This document shows positions 40,991 through 49,688 of a stretch of 64,000 nt of DNA, one piece after another. The position numbers and the translations under genes are program-made. Every line of letters starts with the position of its first letter. Position 1 is the first letter of the stretch. This stretch comes from Collinsella sp. AF08-23 (GTDB lineage Bacteria; Actinomycetota; Coriobacteriia; Coriobacteriales; Coriobacteriaceae): assembly GCF_003479805.1 (NCBI RefSeq), contig NZ_QUHV01000002.1:124001-188000 (forward strand). The letters run 5' to 3'. The notes under the pieces were generated by a model. The model was not told the DNA's origin. It saw nothing but the letters and a program-made list of their open reading frames with translations, and ran no database searches.

Positions 40991-41932
40991 ATGGCAAACG
41001 TCCTCGTCTTCGGACACCAGAACCCCGACAACGACGCCATCATGTCGTCCGTCGTCCTGTCCCAGCTGCTCAACCAGGTCGAGTACCAGGGCAACACCTA
41101 CACCGCCTGCTGCTTGGGTCCGCTTCCCGCCGAGTCCGCCAAGCTCCTTGAGGACGCCGGCGTGGCTGCCCCGACGCTCATCGACGCCATCGAGCCCGCT
41201 GCCGAGGGCGACGATGCCCAGCTCGTCATCCTGACCGACCACAACGAGCCCGGCCAGTCCGTCACCGGCCTCGAGAACGCCACCATCTTCGGCGTTGTGG
41301 ATCACCATCGCTTCGGTGACTTCACCACCGCCGCTCCGCTTCACATCGTGGCGTTGCCTTGGGGCTCCTCCTGCTCCATCGTGGCCAAGCTGTTCGAGGT
41401 TCTGGGCGTTGAGCCCACGGACACGCAGGCCAAGCTGCTGCTGTCCGCCATGATGACCGATACCCTCATGCTCAAGAGCCCCACCGCCACCGATGTGGAT
41501 GCCGCTATCGCCGCAAAGCTCGGCGAGCAGCTCGGCGTCGACCCGGTCAAGTTCGGCATGGAGGTCTTCCTCACCCGCCCGTCCGGCTCCTTCACCGCCG
41601 CCGAGATGGTCGGCAACGACATCAAGATGTTCGAGGTTGCTGGCAAGAAGCTCCTCATTGGTCAGTACGAGACCGTGGACAAGTCCCGCGCGCTCGGTAT
41701 GATTCCCGAGATCCGCGAGGCCATGCGCGCTTACCAGGCCGAGAAGGCCGCTGATGGCATTGTGCTCTGTCTCACCGACATCATGGAGGAGGGCTCCCAG
41801 GTCCTGCTCGAGGGCGACACCGCCGCCGCGCAGAAGGGTCTCGGTATCGAGGACGTGGCCGAGGGCGTGTGGATGCCCGGCGTGCTTTCTCGCAAGAAGC
41901 AGGTCGCTGCCCCCATTCTCGCCGCGAACTAA
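40991..41932 (+). CDS. ppaC: Manganese-dependent inorganic pyrophosphatase
   Basis: A 313-aa family-II pyrophosphatase of the DHH superfamily that hydrolyses PPi made in biosynthesis. Motifs are FGHQNPDNDAI, LTDHNE, VVDHHRFGDF, the SSCSIVAKLF helix and the C-terminal LSRKKQV substrate loop. It lacks the CBS/DRTGG insertion of regulated forms. GGGAGG precedes the ATG. Codon use is highly biased, as for a strongly expressed gene. A terminator follows. Confidence 0.97.
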   Translation: MANVLVFGHQNPDNDAIMSSVVLSQLLNQVEYQGNTYTACCLGPLPAESAKLLEDAGVAAPTLIDAIEPAAEGDDAQLVILTDHNEPGQSVTGLENATIFGVVDHHRFGDFTTAAPLHIVALPWGSSCSIVAKLFEVLGVEPTDTQAKLLLSAMMTDTLMLKSPTATDVDAAIAAKLGEQLGVDPVKFGMEVFLTRPSGSFTAAEMVGNDIKMFEVAGKKLLIGQYETVDKSRALGMIPEIREAMRAYQAEKAADGIVLCLTDIMEEGSQVLLEGDTAAAQKGLGIEDVAEGVWMPGVLSRKKQVAAPILAAN

Positions 41933-41951
41933 CGCTTCTCCAACAAGCGTG

Positions 41952-41991
41952 AGGCGCCCTGCAACGCATGTGCGGTGCAGGGCGCCTTTCT
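41952..41991 (+). terminator. Terminator after ppaC
   Basis: A perfect 12-bp stem (41952-41963 and 41976-41987) followed by TTTCT. Confidence 0.85.
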
Positions 41992-42126
41992 ATGCCAGAG
42001 GTTGAGTTTTGCAATATGGATGCCCGGCAATTATGGATTCGCTCTAGAACCAATAATGGACATATGTCGCTCATATGTGCCCGCTGGGTAGGATAGTTCT
42101 CGATGTGAAAAGAGACGGGGAGTGGT

Positions 42127-43482
42127 ATGGACGCACGCGAGCAGCTTTTCAACGAGACGCAGCGCAAGCGCATCGAGCGGCGCGATATTTGGGAACGCAT
42201 CTCGGAAAATGGAACTATCGCCGCTGCCGTGATGGTTGTGGCGGCGATTGCCGCGGTTATCTGTGCCAACAGTGACGCTTATGAGGCGATTCACCATATC
42301 TTGATGGAGCCCATCCACGTGGGCATTGGTTCGCATACGATGGCGATCTCCATCGAGGTGTTCGTAAACGATTTCCTCATGGCGATCTTCTTCCTGCTCG
42401 TGGGCATCGAGCTCAAATACGAGATGACGGTGGGCGAGTTGAGGCGCCCGCGTCAGGCGCTGCTCCCCATGCTTGCCGCCGTGGGCGGCGTGGTGGTGCC
42501 AGCGACGATCTACATGCTGCTCAATCGCGGAAGCGGTTCGGCACAGGGCTGGGCTATTCCCATGGCAACGGACATCGCGTTCGCTCTTGGCGTGCTCTCG
42601 CTGTTGGGCAACCGCGTGCCCGCCGGCGTGCGCGTGTTCTTCTCGACCCTCGCTATTGCCGACGATCTCATCTCCATCGCGGCGATCGCCCTGTTCTACG
42701 GTCAGGCTCCCGATCTCATGTGGCTCCTAGCCGCCGCTGTGGTGACCGCATCCCTGTTCATGCTCAACAAGACGCAGCATTACCGCTTGGCGCCTTATAT
42801 GGTGGGTGGATTCGTCCTCTGGGTGTGCCTGTTCAAGTCGGGCGTGCATGCCACGCTCGCGGGCGTCATTGTGGCGTTCGCGATTCCCGCGCGCTCGGGC
42901 ATCCGCTTGGACAACCTGACTGACTGGCTGCGCGGTTATATGCCCGACCTGGTCGATTCTTACGATGAGGATGCGCATATCCTGGGACAGCACGACTTCA
43001 CGCACGCCACCTTGGGTGCCGAGCGCGTTATGCATCGCGTCTCGCCCCCGCTCGTCCGCCTCGAGCGTAAGATCTCGACGCCGGTTAACTTTATCATCTT
43101 GCCGCTGTTTGCTTTCGTGAACGCTCAAGTGCGCCTGGTGGGCGTCGATGTGGTGCAGTTGGCATTCGACCCCGTGTCCATGGGTACGTACTTTGGCATG
43201 CTGCTGGGCAAGCCCATCGGCATTGTGGGGGTAACATTTCTGCTGGTGAAGCTTGGCATTGCCGAACTGCCAAGCAGGGTGACGTGGCGGCACATCGTGG
43301 GCGTTGGTATCTTGGGCGGCATCGGGTTCACCATGTCGATTTTGATCTCGGGCCTTGCGTTCCCCGCCGAGCCCTTCGAGATGCTCGCTGCCAAGGCCGC
43401 CATCCTCGCAGGATCCGTGAGCGCCGCGGTAATCGGCATGATTTACATGACGGTCGCCTGCAAAAAGGCGAAGCGCCCCTGA
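42127..43482 (+). CDS. nhaA: Na+/H+ antiporter NhaA
   Basis: A 451-aa sodium-proton antiporter with about twelve membrane helices. The paired aspartates of the ion site are in LAIADDLISI, with MATDIAFALGVL just before, both hallmarks of NhaA. GGGGAG precedes the ATG. The cytosolic loop near residues 270-305 is longer than in E. coli NhaA. Role: sodium export and pH control. A single gene between ppaC and a large hairpin. Confidence 0.96.
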   Translation: MDAREQLFNETQRKRIERRDIWERISENGTIAAAVMVVAAIAAVICANSDAYEAIHHILMEPIHVGIGSHTMAISIEVFVNDFLMAIFFLLVGIELKYEMTVGELRRPRQALLPMLAAVGGVVVPATIYMLLNRGSGSAQGWAIPMATDIAFALGVLSLLGNRVPAGVRVFFSTLAIADDLISIAAIALFYGQAPDLMWLLAAAVVTASLFMLNKTQHYRLAPYMVGGFVLWVCLFKSGVHATLAGVIVAFAIPARSGIRLDNLTDWLRGYMPDLVDSYDEDAHILGQHDFTHATLGAERVMHRVSPPLVRLERKISTPVNFIILPLFAFVNAQVRLVGVDVVQLAFDPVSMGTYFGMLLGKPIGIVGVTFLLVKLGIAELPSRVTWRHIVGVGILGGIGFTMSILISGLAFPAEPFEMLAAKAAILAGSVSAAVIGMIYMTVACKKAKRP

Positions 43483-43520
43483 CCTTACCGCGCGCATGGA
43501 GGCGCGCCTAGCCTTACCGC

Positions 43521-43579
43521 GCGCGTGTAATGTCGAAAAAAATGAGATTGAAGCCCTTCACTTTCGACATTACACGCGC
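43521..43579. repeat. 18-bp perfect inverted repeat after nhaA
   Basis: GCGCGTGTAATGTCGAAA (43521-43538) and its exact complement (43562-43579) enclose 23 bases. The tail has no T tract, so it is not a standard terminator. The following 43580-43786 holds low-complexity GTCCGTCCGCAT-like repeats and no gene. Confidence 0.8.
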
Positions 43580-43786
43580 ACAGCGCCTGCATTTGCTCGC
43601 GCGCGTTCGCACCACGCCTGATTGCGTTCGTACTGCGCTTGCGTTTGCCTGTGCCCGCATCGCGCCTGTGTCCGTCCGCATTCGCCCGTATTCGCCCACG
43701 TCCGTCCGCATCGCGCGCACGCACGCGCATGCACCTCAATTTGGAGCCCATCTCCAATTCGAGGTCCGGCGGGGTGCCCCTGCTGC

Positions 43787-44041
43787 CTACTCGACCGTGC
43801 CGTAGGTGGCGCCCCAGCCGTGCGCGGCGAGGGCGGAGTTGATTTGATCGCACAGCCTCGTGCGGTCGTACGTTCCCGGGGGCACGAGGTTCACGATTTC
43901 GAGCAAATCGGGCGCGAGGTCCAAAATCTCGGCCTGCACGATGAGGTCGAGCCGCTCGATTGTCTCGCGCCCGGTGAACAGGCCGTCTACAAGGCGCTGC
44001 AGGTCGCCGAACTCCTCGGCTTGAAACATTCCCAGGTGCAT
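43787..44041 (-). CDS. 84-aa conserved-looking protein of unknown function
   Basis: An 84-aa acidic, soluble protein. AAGGAG lies 6 bases before the ATG, and it starts 10 bases after the MutT-Vsr stop on the same strand, so the two are probably co-transcribed. The C-terminal part (PPGTYDRTRLCDQINSAL, then AHGWGATYGTVE) looks like a folded domain. I do not recognise the family. A partner role with the repair fusion is possible but unsupported beyond position. Confidence 0.65.
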   Translation of the reverse strand: MHLGMFQAEEFGDLQRLVDGLFTGRETIERLDLIVQAEILDLAPDLLEIVNLVPPGTYDRTRLCDQINSALAAHGWGATYGTVE

Positions 44042-44051
44042 GATGGGCTCC

Positions 44052-45185
44052 TTACTTGGTGGGCGAGGGGTCGTGGATTGGGGCGTCTGTCAAAATCGAG
44101 GCGGCATCCGGCGTTGGCGAGGCGTTCGGTTCGGCAGGGGCGTCTGAGGCGATTGGGGCGGTTTGCGACTCAGCTGCTGCCTTGTCCGTGCTCGCACCGG
44201 TGCTTGCCGCGCGTACGCGCTCAATCACGCGCTCCATTGTCTCATCGATGCGGTCGCGCTTGAGCTCGCATTCCCAAATGGTGATGGCGGTCCAGTCCAG
44301 TGCCTTGAGCTCATCGAGCGCGCGCTGGTCACGCTCGACGTTACGGCGGAACTTCGCTTCCCAGAACTCGACGTTCTTCTTGGGGACGCTTGGATTGCAG
44401 TTGGGGCAGCGGTGCCAGTAACAGCCATTGACGAAGATGGCGATCTTGCGTCCGGGGAAGGCGATGTCGGGACGTCCGGGGGCCTTTGCCCAGTCGAGGC
44501 GGTAGCCGGTGAGCCCGGCGGCACGCAACCGTTGGCGCACAAGAAGTTCGGGCTTGGTGTCGCGCCGCTTGTTGCCCTGCATGGATTTGCGCACAGCGGC
44601 GCGGCGACGGACCAGGGCGGTTTGGCCGGCGGTCAGCTGCGAGGTGTCGATGCCGTCGAGGAGGTCGGGCTTCTTCGGGGCGCGCTTCTTTCGAGCGCGC
44701 CTCTTGCTAGCGCGCGTCCTTCCCTCATGCTCCTTGCCGACCTCGTCGCTCGTCTTGGGCTGACGGGCCCCTTCGCCGTTCGATTTCCGCGCGAGCTGTT
44801 CGAGGAGTTCCACAAGCTCGATATCGGCCGGCATCCATTCCAGCGTCGCGAGCGAGACCTGCGGTATCCAGCGCAGTTCACGTTGACGGTCGTTGCCCTG
44901 AGGCTCCCCCTCATCTTCGGCAATTTGGCAAAAGAAGCAGTTCATCGAAAGATGGAAGTCGGGGTAGTCGTACTCGAGGGTGTAAAAATCTTGCAAGTTA
45001 GTGACGCGCACCTGCAGCTCCTCGAGCAGCTCCCGCCTGCACGCTTCCTCCGGCGTCTCGCCGTTCTCAATTTTGCCGCCGGGGAACTCCCACATGCCTG
45101 CCATGCTGCCATATCCGCGTTGAACGGCCAAAACTTCGCCACCCTCGCGCTGGATAATGCCCGCCGCCACGCGAACGTTCTTCAT
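44052..45185 (-). CDS. Fusion of Nudix (MutT-like) hydrolase and Vsr-like endonuclease
   Basis: A 377-aa fusion. Residues 1-130 are a Nudix hydrolase with a near-perfect Nudix box (Gly37, Glu43, then RELLEEL at 51-57), of the MutT type that removes oxidised dNTPs. A basic linker (about 155-173, rich in Arg and Lys) leads to a Vsr-type very-short-patch endonuclease (about 195-320): MQGNKRRDTKPELLVRQ, GRPDIAF with metal-binding Asp240, NGCYWHRC, and WECELKR. E. coli Vsr has Thr-His where this has Val-Asn (252-253), a variation to note. The last 50 residues are Ala/Pro-rich. AGGTGA precedes ATG 45185. No cytosine methylase is nearby. Confidence 0.88.
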   Translation of the reverse strand: MKNVRVAAGIIQREGGEVLAVQRGYGSMAGMWEFPGGKIENGETPEEACRRELLEELQVRVTNLQDFYTLEYDYPDFHLSMNCFFCQIAEDEGEPQGNDRQRELRWIPQVSLATLEWMPADIELVELLEQLARKSNGEGARQPKTSDEVGKEHEGRTRASKRRARKKRAPKKPDLLDGIDTSQLTAGQTALVRRRAAVRKSMQGNKRRDTKPELLVRQRLRAAGLTGYRLDWAKAPGRPDIAFPGRKIAIFVNGCYWHRCPNCNPSVPKKNVEFWEAKFRRNVERDQRALDELKALDWTAITIWECELKRDRIDETMERVIERVRAASTGASTDKAAAESQTAPIASDAPAEPNASPTPDAASILTDAPIHDPSPTK

Positions 45186-45369
45186 GCGCGTCACCTCGCT
45201 TTGCGATGCTTCCAATCGCTGCTTCCGTTTTCCACAAGCAACCTTACACGAATGCAACCCTTCTGTAAGCCAAATCGATGGTTGTGCACGGGGGTTGCTG
45301 CGAGTATAGGGGTCGAAGAAAAAGACCAGCGCGCCAGTGTGCGCGAGCAGATGGGAAAGGACGCTTACG

Positions 45370-45528
45370 ATGAAGGACATGATGATGAAGATGGACGCCG
45401 CGATTGTTCAGGGTGAGCCCGCGCTCGTTCAGGCGAGCATGAGCCAGGTTGAGATGACGGTGTGGCTGTGCGTGATGGCGCTCATGGCATCGGGCATGCT
45501 CGCATTGCTTGCGCTGGTAAGCCGCTAG
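45370..45528 (+). CDS. 52-aa single-span membrane protein before an ABC transporter
   Basis: A 52-aa protein with a methionine-rich start (MKDMMMKMD), a polar middle and one C-terminal membrane helix (VWLCVMALMASGMLALLALV) ending in SR. AAAGGA precedes ATG 45370. It ends 54 bases before the ABC ATPase gene on the same strand, so it may be a small accessory of that transporter. No family recognised. Confidence 0.55.
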   Translation: MKDMMMKMDAAIVQGEPALVQASMSQVEMTVWLCVMALMASGMLALLALVSR

Positions 45529-45582
45529 TCAGCTATTTGGCCGCGCTCTGGCAAGATTGTTAAAGAGAGAGGAATGATTCAC

Positions 45583-46368
45583 ATGGCATTTGAGGCACAG
45601 GCCGCTCCCGTCCTTGAGGTGCGCCACGTCGAGAAGGTATACGGCAGTCGCAACAACGTCACGCGCGCGCTCGCCGATGTGTCGTTCACGGTGAATAAGG
45701 GCGAGTTCGTGGGTATCATGGGCGCATCGGGATCCGGCAAATCGACACTGCTCAACTGCGTGTCTACCATCGACACCGTGACAAGCGGCAGCGTCATCAT
45801 CAACGGGGCGGACGTAACGCGTCTCAAGCAGGCCAAGCTCACGCGCTTCCGTCGCGAGCAGCTGGGCTTTATTTTCCAGGATTCGAACCTACTCGACACG
45901 CTTACCGCGCGCGAGAACATCGCCCTACCGCTCACCATCGCGCGCACGCCCGCCAAGGAGACCCTTGCGCGCGTTGAACAAGTGGCACAGCGTCTGGACA
46001 TCGCGGGCGTGCTCGATAAGTATCCCTACCAGATGTCCGGCGGACAGCAGCAGCGCGTGGCGGCTGCCCGTGCCCTGGTGACCGACCCCGCCGTCATCCT
46101 GGCCGACGAGCCCACGGGCGCCCTCGACTCCAAGAACGCCCGCCTGTTGCTCGAGAGCCTCGAAAACATGAACCATGCGTACCAGGCAACCGTGCTTATG
46201 GTCACGCACGACAGCTTTGCCGCGAGCTACACCAACCGCGTGCTGTTCATCCGCGACGGGCGCATTTTTACCGAGCTCCGCCGCGGAGACAGCCCGCGCC
46301 GCGAGTTCTTCGACCGAATCATGGAGGTCGTGGCCATGATGGGTGGGGAGGGCTCCGATGCTCTGTAA
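45583..46368 (+). CDS. ABC transporter ATPase, BceA/MacB type
   Basis: A 261-aa ATPase with Walker [11 protein letters not shown]-loop [12 protein letters not shown], signature [15 protein letters not shown], Walker [14 protein letters not shown] and switch VTHD. The [15 protein letters not shown] block marks the BceA/LolD-MacB group, linked to antimicrobial peptide detoxification. ATG 45583 is preferred to ATG 45574, which would leave the GAGAGG site only one base away. It overlaps the permease gene by 11 bases. Confidence 0.94.
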   Translation: MAFEAQAAPVLEVRHVEKVYGSRNNVTRALADVSFTVNKGEFVGIMGASGSGKSTLLNCVSTIDTVTSGSVIINGADVTRLKQAKLTRFRREQLGFIFQDSNLLDTLTARENIALPLTIARTPAKETLARVEQVAQRLDIAGVLDKYPYQMSGGQQQRVAAARALVTDPAVILADEPTGALDSKNARLLLESLENMNHAYQATVLMVTHDSFAASYTNRVLFIRDGRIFTELRRGDSPRREFFDRIMEVVAMMGGEGSDAL

Positions 46369-48544
46369 ACTCGCTTGGGGCAACGTGCGCCGTGCGGGTA
46401 AGGACTACTTGGTCTACCTGCTCACGCTCACGCTTGCCGTCACGGTGTTCTACGCGTTCAACACCATTTCCGTTCAGGCGGATCTGGTGCTTGAGGAAGA
46501 GGGCATGCCCGAACTCCTAAGCACCATCATGTCCGGACTCACCATGTTCCTCGCTACGCTCATGGGTTTTCTCATGGTGTACGCGAACAACTTCATCATG
46601 AAGCGACGCAAGAAGGAATTCGGCCTGTATCAGGTCCTTGGCATGAGTCGTGGCCAGGTGTCGCGCGTGATGGCCCTCGAGACGGCCATCGTCTCCGGTG
46701 CGGCCCTTGTACTCGGCATCGCGCTGGGTGTGGGATTCTCCCAGCTCATGACCTTCTTCACGGCGTCACTGTTCAAAACGCAGATCCGTGACTTCCATTT
46801 CTTTTTCTCGGTGCCGGCATTTTTGATCACGGTGGGTTGCCTGGTTGCGATTTTCCTGGTGACGCTCGTGTTCAACCTGCGCGTGGTGCGTCGTGCCAAG
46901 GTGATCGACCTCATGAGCGCCGGTCGCAAGAATGAGGCCATCAAGATGCGCAACCCGATCGTGTCCGCGGCGATATTCATCCTGGGCACCGCACTCATCG
47001 GCATTGCGTACTTCCGGCTGCTGCGTGACGGCCTGCCCATTGACAGCGCGCCAAGCGAGATCGAAGCCGCCATGAATCAGTTCATGCTCACCACGGGCAT
47101 TGTGGTTGTGGGCACGATTCTGTTCTTCTTTGGTCTGTCCGGGTTCTTGCTCAAGGTGCTCCAGGCCGCGCGCGGTCTGTATTGGAGGGGCCTTAACATG
47201 TTCACCGTGCGCCAGCTGTCCGCAAAGGTGAACACGATGAGCTTTTCCATGGCCATCATCTCGATGATTTTGTTCCTAGCCATCACGAGCGTGACGGGCG
47301 GCATGTCCATTGCCAGCGTGATGAACACGAGCGTGGAGCGCAGCACGATCGCCGATTATTCGCGCGTGGTTATGTACCTTGGCGAGAACGTGGTGAACGA
47401 CCCCACATATACGGGCGACATACCCATGAAGCTTGCGACCGAGCCCGTGGACATCCTGGAGCTGAGCCGGAGCAACGTCATCGATAAGGGCACATCCGAG
47501 GAGCGCCCCTTCGACCTTGCGGGCATCTTGGGTAGCCACGTCCAGGTGGAAATCTACGACTCGCGACCGATAGGCACCAAGTTACCGTTGGTGAGCCTGA
47601 ATGATCTTGCCGCTGCGGTGGACATGCCCATGCCCAAGGGCACGAACTCGAGTAACGCGAGCATGATGGGCCTGACGGTCATGAAGGAGAGCGACTACAA
47701 TCGCTATCTCGACTTCCGTGGTAAGGAGCACGTCGACCTGGGTGATGATGGCTACCTCATCACGAGCGACATGGGCGAGTCGGTGAACAAGATCTACAAC
47801 GCCGACATGCGCGAGGGCGTGGAGATCGAGCTTGGCGGACGCGTGCTTCGTCCCGTCGCCGCGAGTGTGGACGAGGCCGCGAGCTCCTTCTTCAACTCCT
47901 CGATGGGCAGCAATTCGGGCACAATCGTCGTGCCGGACGAGCTGGTGGATGCAAGTGGCCTGCCGCTGTACGCGAGCTACTTCTTGGGCGACTACCGCGA
48001 GGGCCTCACGTACGACGAGACGGAGGGCTACGTACGTCAGGACCGCTCGTGGGATCAGATCCTGAACGCAGACGGGTCCGAAAGCGCGATTTGGGGCATG
48101 GAGGCCACGCGTGCCCAGAGCTACGAGTCCACGAACTCCATGAACGGTCTCATCAGCTACCTGGCCATCTATATCGGCTTCGTGCTTGTGGTGGCATGCG
48201 CGGCGATTCTCACGATCCAGCAGCTCTCGGGCGTGGCAGACTCCGGCAAGAACTGCCGCATCCTATCCGAGCTGGGCACGTCCAACCGCGAGATCATGCG
48301 CTCCGTTTTGGTGCAGCAGGCGATCTTCTTTGTGTTCCCGCTGCTGATGGGTGTTGCGCACTCCTTCGTGGCGCTGCAGGTGGTCATCGAGATCGTGGCG
48401 CTGTTCGGCGGCATGTCGATTGGCGGGACCGTGGGTGTGACGTGCGGCATCTTCCTGCTGTGCTACGGCGGCTACTTTGTGGTCACGTATTTCATGAGCA
48501 AGGGCATTGTCCAAGATTCGATTCGCCTACGCCATGCGCAATAG
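46358..48544 (+). CDS. ABC transporter permease, BceB-like FtsX type
   Basis: A 728-aa permease with ten predicted helices: one N-terminal, two FtsX domains (about 55-205 and 590-720), and a large extracellular domain (about 320-580) between. This is the BceB layout of peptide-antibiotic resistance pumps. GGAGGG lies 5 bases before ATG 46358, inside the end of the ATPase gene. BceAB pairs normally have a BceRS two-component system beside them; none is encoded within 8 kb here. Confidence 0.92.
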   Translation: MLCKLAWGNVRRAGKDYLVYLLTLTLAVTVFYAFNTISVQADLVLEEEGMPELLSTIMSGLTMFLATLMGFLMVYANNFIMKRRKKEFGLYQVLGMSRGQVSRVMALETAIVSGAALVLGIALGVGFSQLMTFFTASLFKTQIRDFHFFFSVPAFLITVGCLVAIFLVTLVFNLRVVRRAKVIDLMSAGRKNEAIKMRNPIVSAAIFILGTALIGIAYFRLLRDGLPIDSAPSEIEAAMNQFMLTTGIVVVGTILFFFGLSGFLLKVLQAARGLYWRGLNMFTVRQLSAKVNTMSFSMAIISMILFLAITSVTGGMSIASVMNTSVERSTIADYSRVVMYLGENVVNDPTYTGDIPMKLATEPVDILELSRSNVIDKGTSEERPFDLAGILGSHVQVEIYDSRPIGTKLPLVSLNDLAAAVDMPMPKGTNSSNASMMGLTVMKESDYNRYLDFRGKEHVDLGDDGYLITSDMGESVNKIYNADMREGVEIELGGRVLRPVAASVDEAASSFFNSSMGSNSGTIVVPDELVDASGLPLYASYFLGDYREGLTYDETEGYVRQDRSWDQILNADGSESAIWGMEATRAQSYESTNSMNGLISYLAIYIGFVLVVACAAILTIQQLSGVADSGKNCRILSELGTSNREIMRSVLVQQAIFFVFPLLMGVAHSFVALQVVIEIVALFGGMSIGGTVGVTCGIFLLCYGGYFVVTYFMSKGIVQDSIRLRHAQ

Positions 48545-48662
48545 GCACTCGGGCGGCGCCTGCGAGGGGTTCCCGTGCGCAGGCGCAACGTCCTGTTCGC
48601 TCTGGAGGCGTTAACGCTTCACGGAGAGGTTGTATTTGTACCGATGTGGGAGGTGCTTGCAG

Positions 48663-48800
48663 GTGTTCGAGGCGATTGCCGTTTTGGTAGACACAGCTAT
48701 GTTGGTCGTAGGCGTGGCGGCAGTTATCAGCTCGCGCACGTCGGAACCTTCGGCGTGTGAGCGGCGGCAGGGCGGCATTGGTGCCAGCGGCATGAAATAG
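48663..48800 (+). CDS. 45-aa membrane peptide
   Basis: A 45-aa peptide: an N-terminal hydrophobic helix (FEAIAVLVDTAMLVVGVAAVI) and a polar, arginine-containing tail. GGGAGG lies 9 bases before GTG 48663 and a terminator begins 5 bases after the stop, so the unit is complete though short. It may be a small membrane or toxin-like peptide. No homologue recognised. Confidence 0.45.
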   Translation: MFEAIAVLVDTAMLVVGVAAVISSRTSEPSACERRQGGIGASGMK

Positions 48801-48805
48801 AAAAG

Positions 48806-48840
48806 TGGGTCTGGCGCAATAGGATGCCGGACCCATTTTT
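48806..48840. terminator. Bidirectional terminator
   Basis: A 10-bp stem with one G-T pair (48806-48815 and 48826-48835), followed by TTTTT on plus and by ACTTTTC on minus. It separates convergent genes. Confidence 0.85.
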
Positions 48841-49615
48841 ATGCCGTAATGAACTGCGGGACCTTGCGGTCGTGTTCATCACAGGGAACCCGATCGACCT
48901 CCTGCTCGACGAACGCGACGCCCAAAAGCTGACAATCCTCGCGCAGTTGCGGCAGGTAGCGGTCGTAGGTGCCCCGTCCGTAGCCCAAGCGGTTGCCTTG
49001 AGCGTCAAATGCGACGGCGGGCACAATGACCAAATCGATTTCCGATGGGGGTACAACCGGGAAGCGCGTGTCGTCCTTGGGGGGAACGCTGCCCTTGATG
49101 CGCGAGGGGATGAAGCGGCGCGTCGCGCCCGCACGCGTGCTGGTGTACGTCTGGTGCTCTTCGGTCACAGCGGGTCCCCAGGGCTTGCGCGGGTCAACGA
49201 TGAACGGCACGTTTCCGCCCAAGTAGTTGTTGCACGAGACGGAGCGCATGCACATGGCTCCCTGTGCGGCGTTAGGGATCATGCACGGGAACACAATGCG
49301 GTACCCGTATGCGTATGCCCCGCGAATGAAGCGATCGAGATCGACTTCATAGCGCAGTGCCGCGTACACTGCGAGCGTTGGGGGCTGTCCGTTTTTGCCC
49401 TTAATACCGCTGGCGCGTAACTGGTCGAGCAGCTTGTTGCATATCTCGCGTGATTTCGTCGAGCGGGCGCTCGGGCGCAGCTCCTGGCGGCACTCGATGA
49501 TTGCGCGGCGCACGTCGCTCTTTTGTTCGAGAATCTCCTGTTCAGCAGCACTGGGCTTTTCGCGGGGAGCGCTTTCCGTTGTGGCCGGCGTCTTCGTATG
49601 TTTTGCAGTTGCCAT
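48839..49615 (-). CDS. 5-formyltetrahydrofolate cyclo-ligase
   Basis: A 258-aa enzyme that makes 5,10-methenyl-THF from 5-formyl-THF using ATP. The active-site signature RLGYGRGTYDRYL, with IDLVIVPAVAFDAQGN before it, is diagnostic, and the basic DVRRAIIECRQEL start region fits. It is longer than the usual 180-200 aa because of a charged N-terminus of about 35 residues and an insertion around residues 125-175. AGGA precedes ATG 49615. Confidence 0.9.
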   Translation of the reverse strand: MATAKHTKTPATTESAPREKPSAAEQEILEQKSDVRRAIIECRQELRPSARSTKSREICNKLLDQLRASGIKGKNGQPPTLAVYAALRYEVDLDRFIRGAYAYGYRIVFPCMIPNAAQGAMCMRSVSCNNYLGGNVPFIVDPRKPWGPAVTEEHQTYTSTRAGATRRFIPSRIKGSVPPKDDTRFPVVPPSEIDLVIVPAVAFDAQGNRLGYGRGTYDRYLPQLREDCQLLGVAFVEQEVDRVPCDEHDRKVPQFITA

Positions 49616-49688
49616 TGCACGGTCCTCTCGTCTTCGTCTGTCCATTCTACCGCTTGCCACGTGCGGCCGCGCGGGAGAGGGGGCTGCT

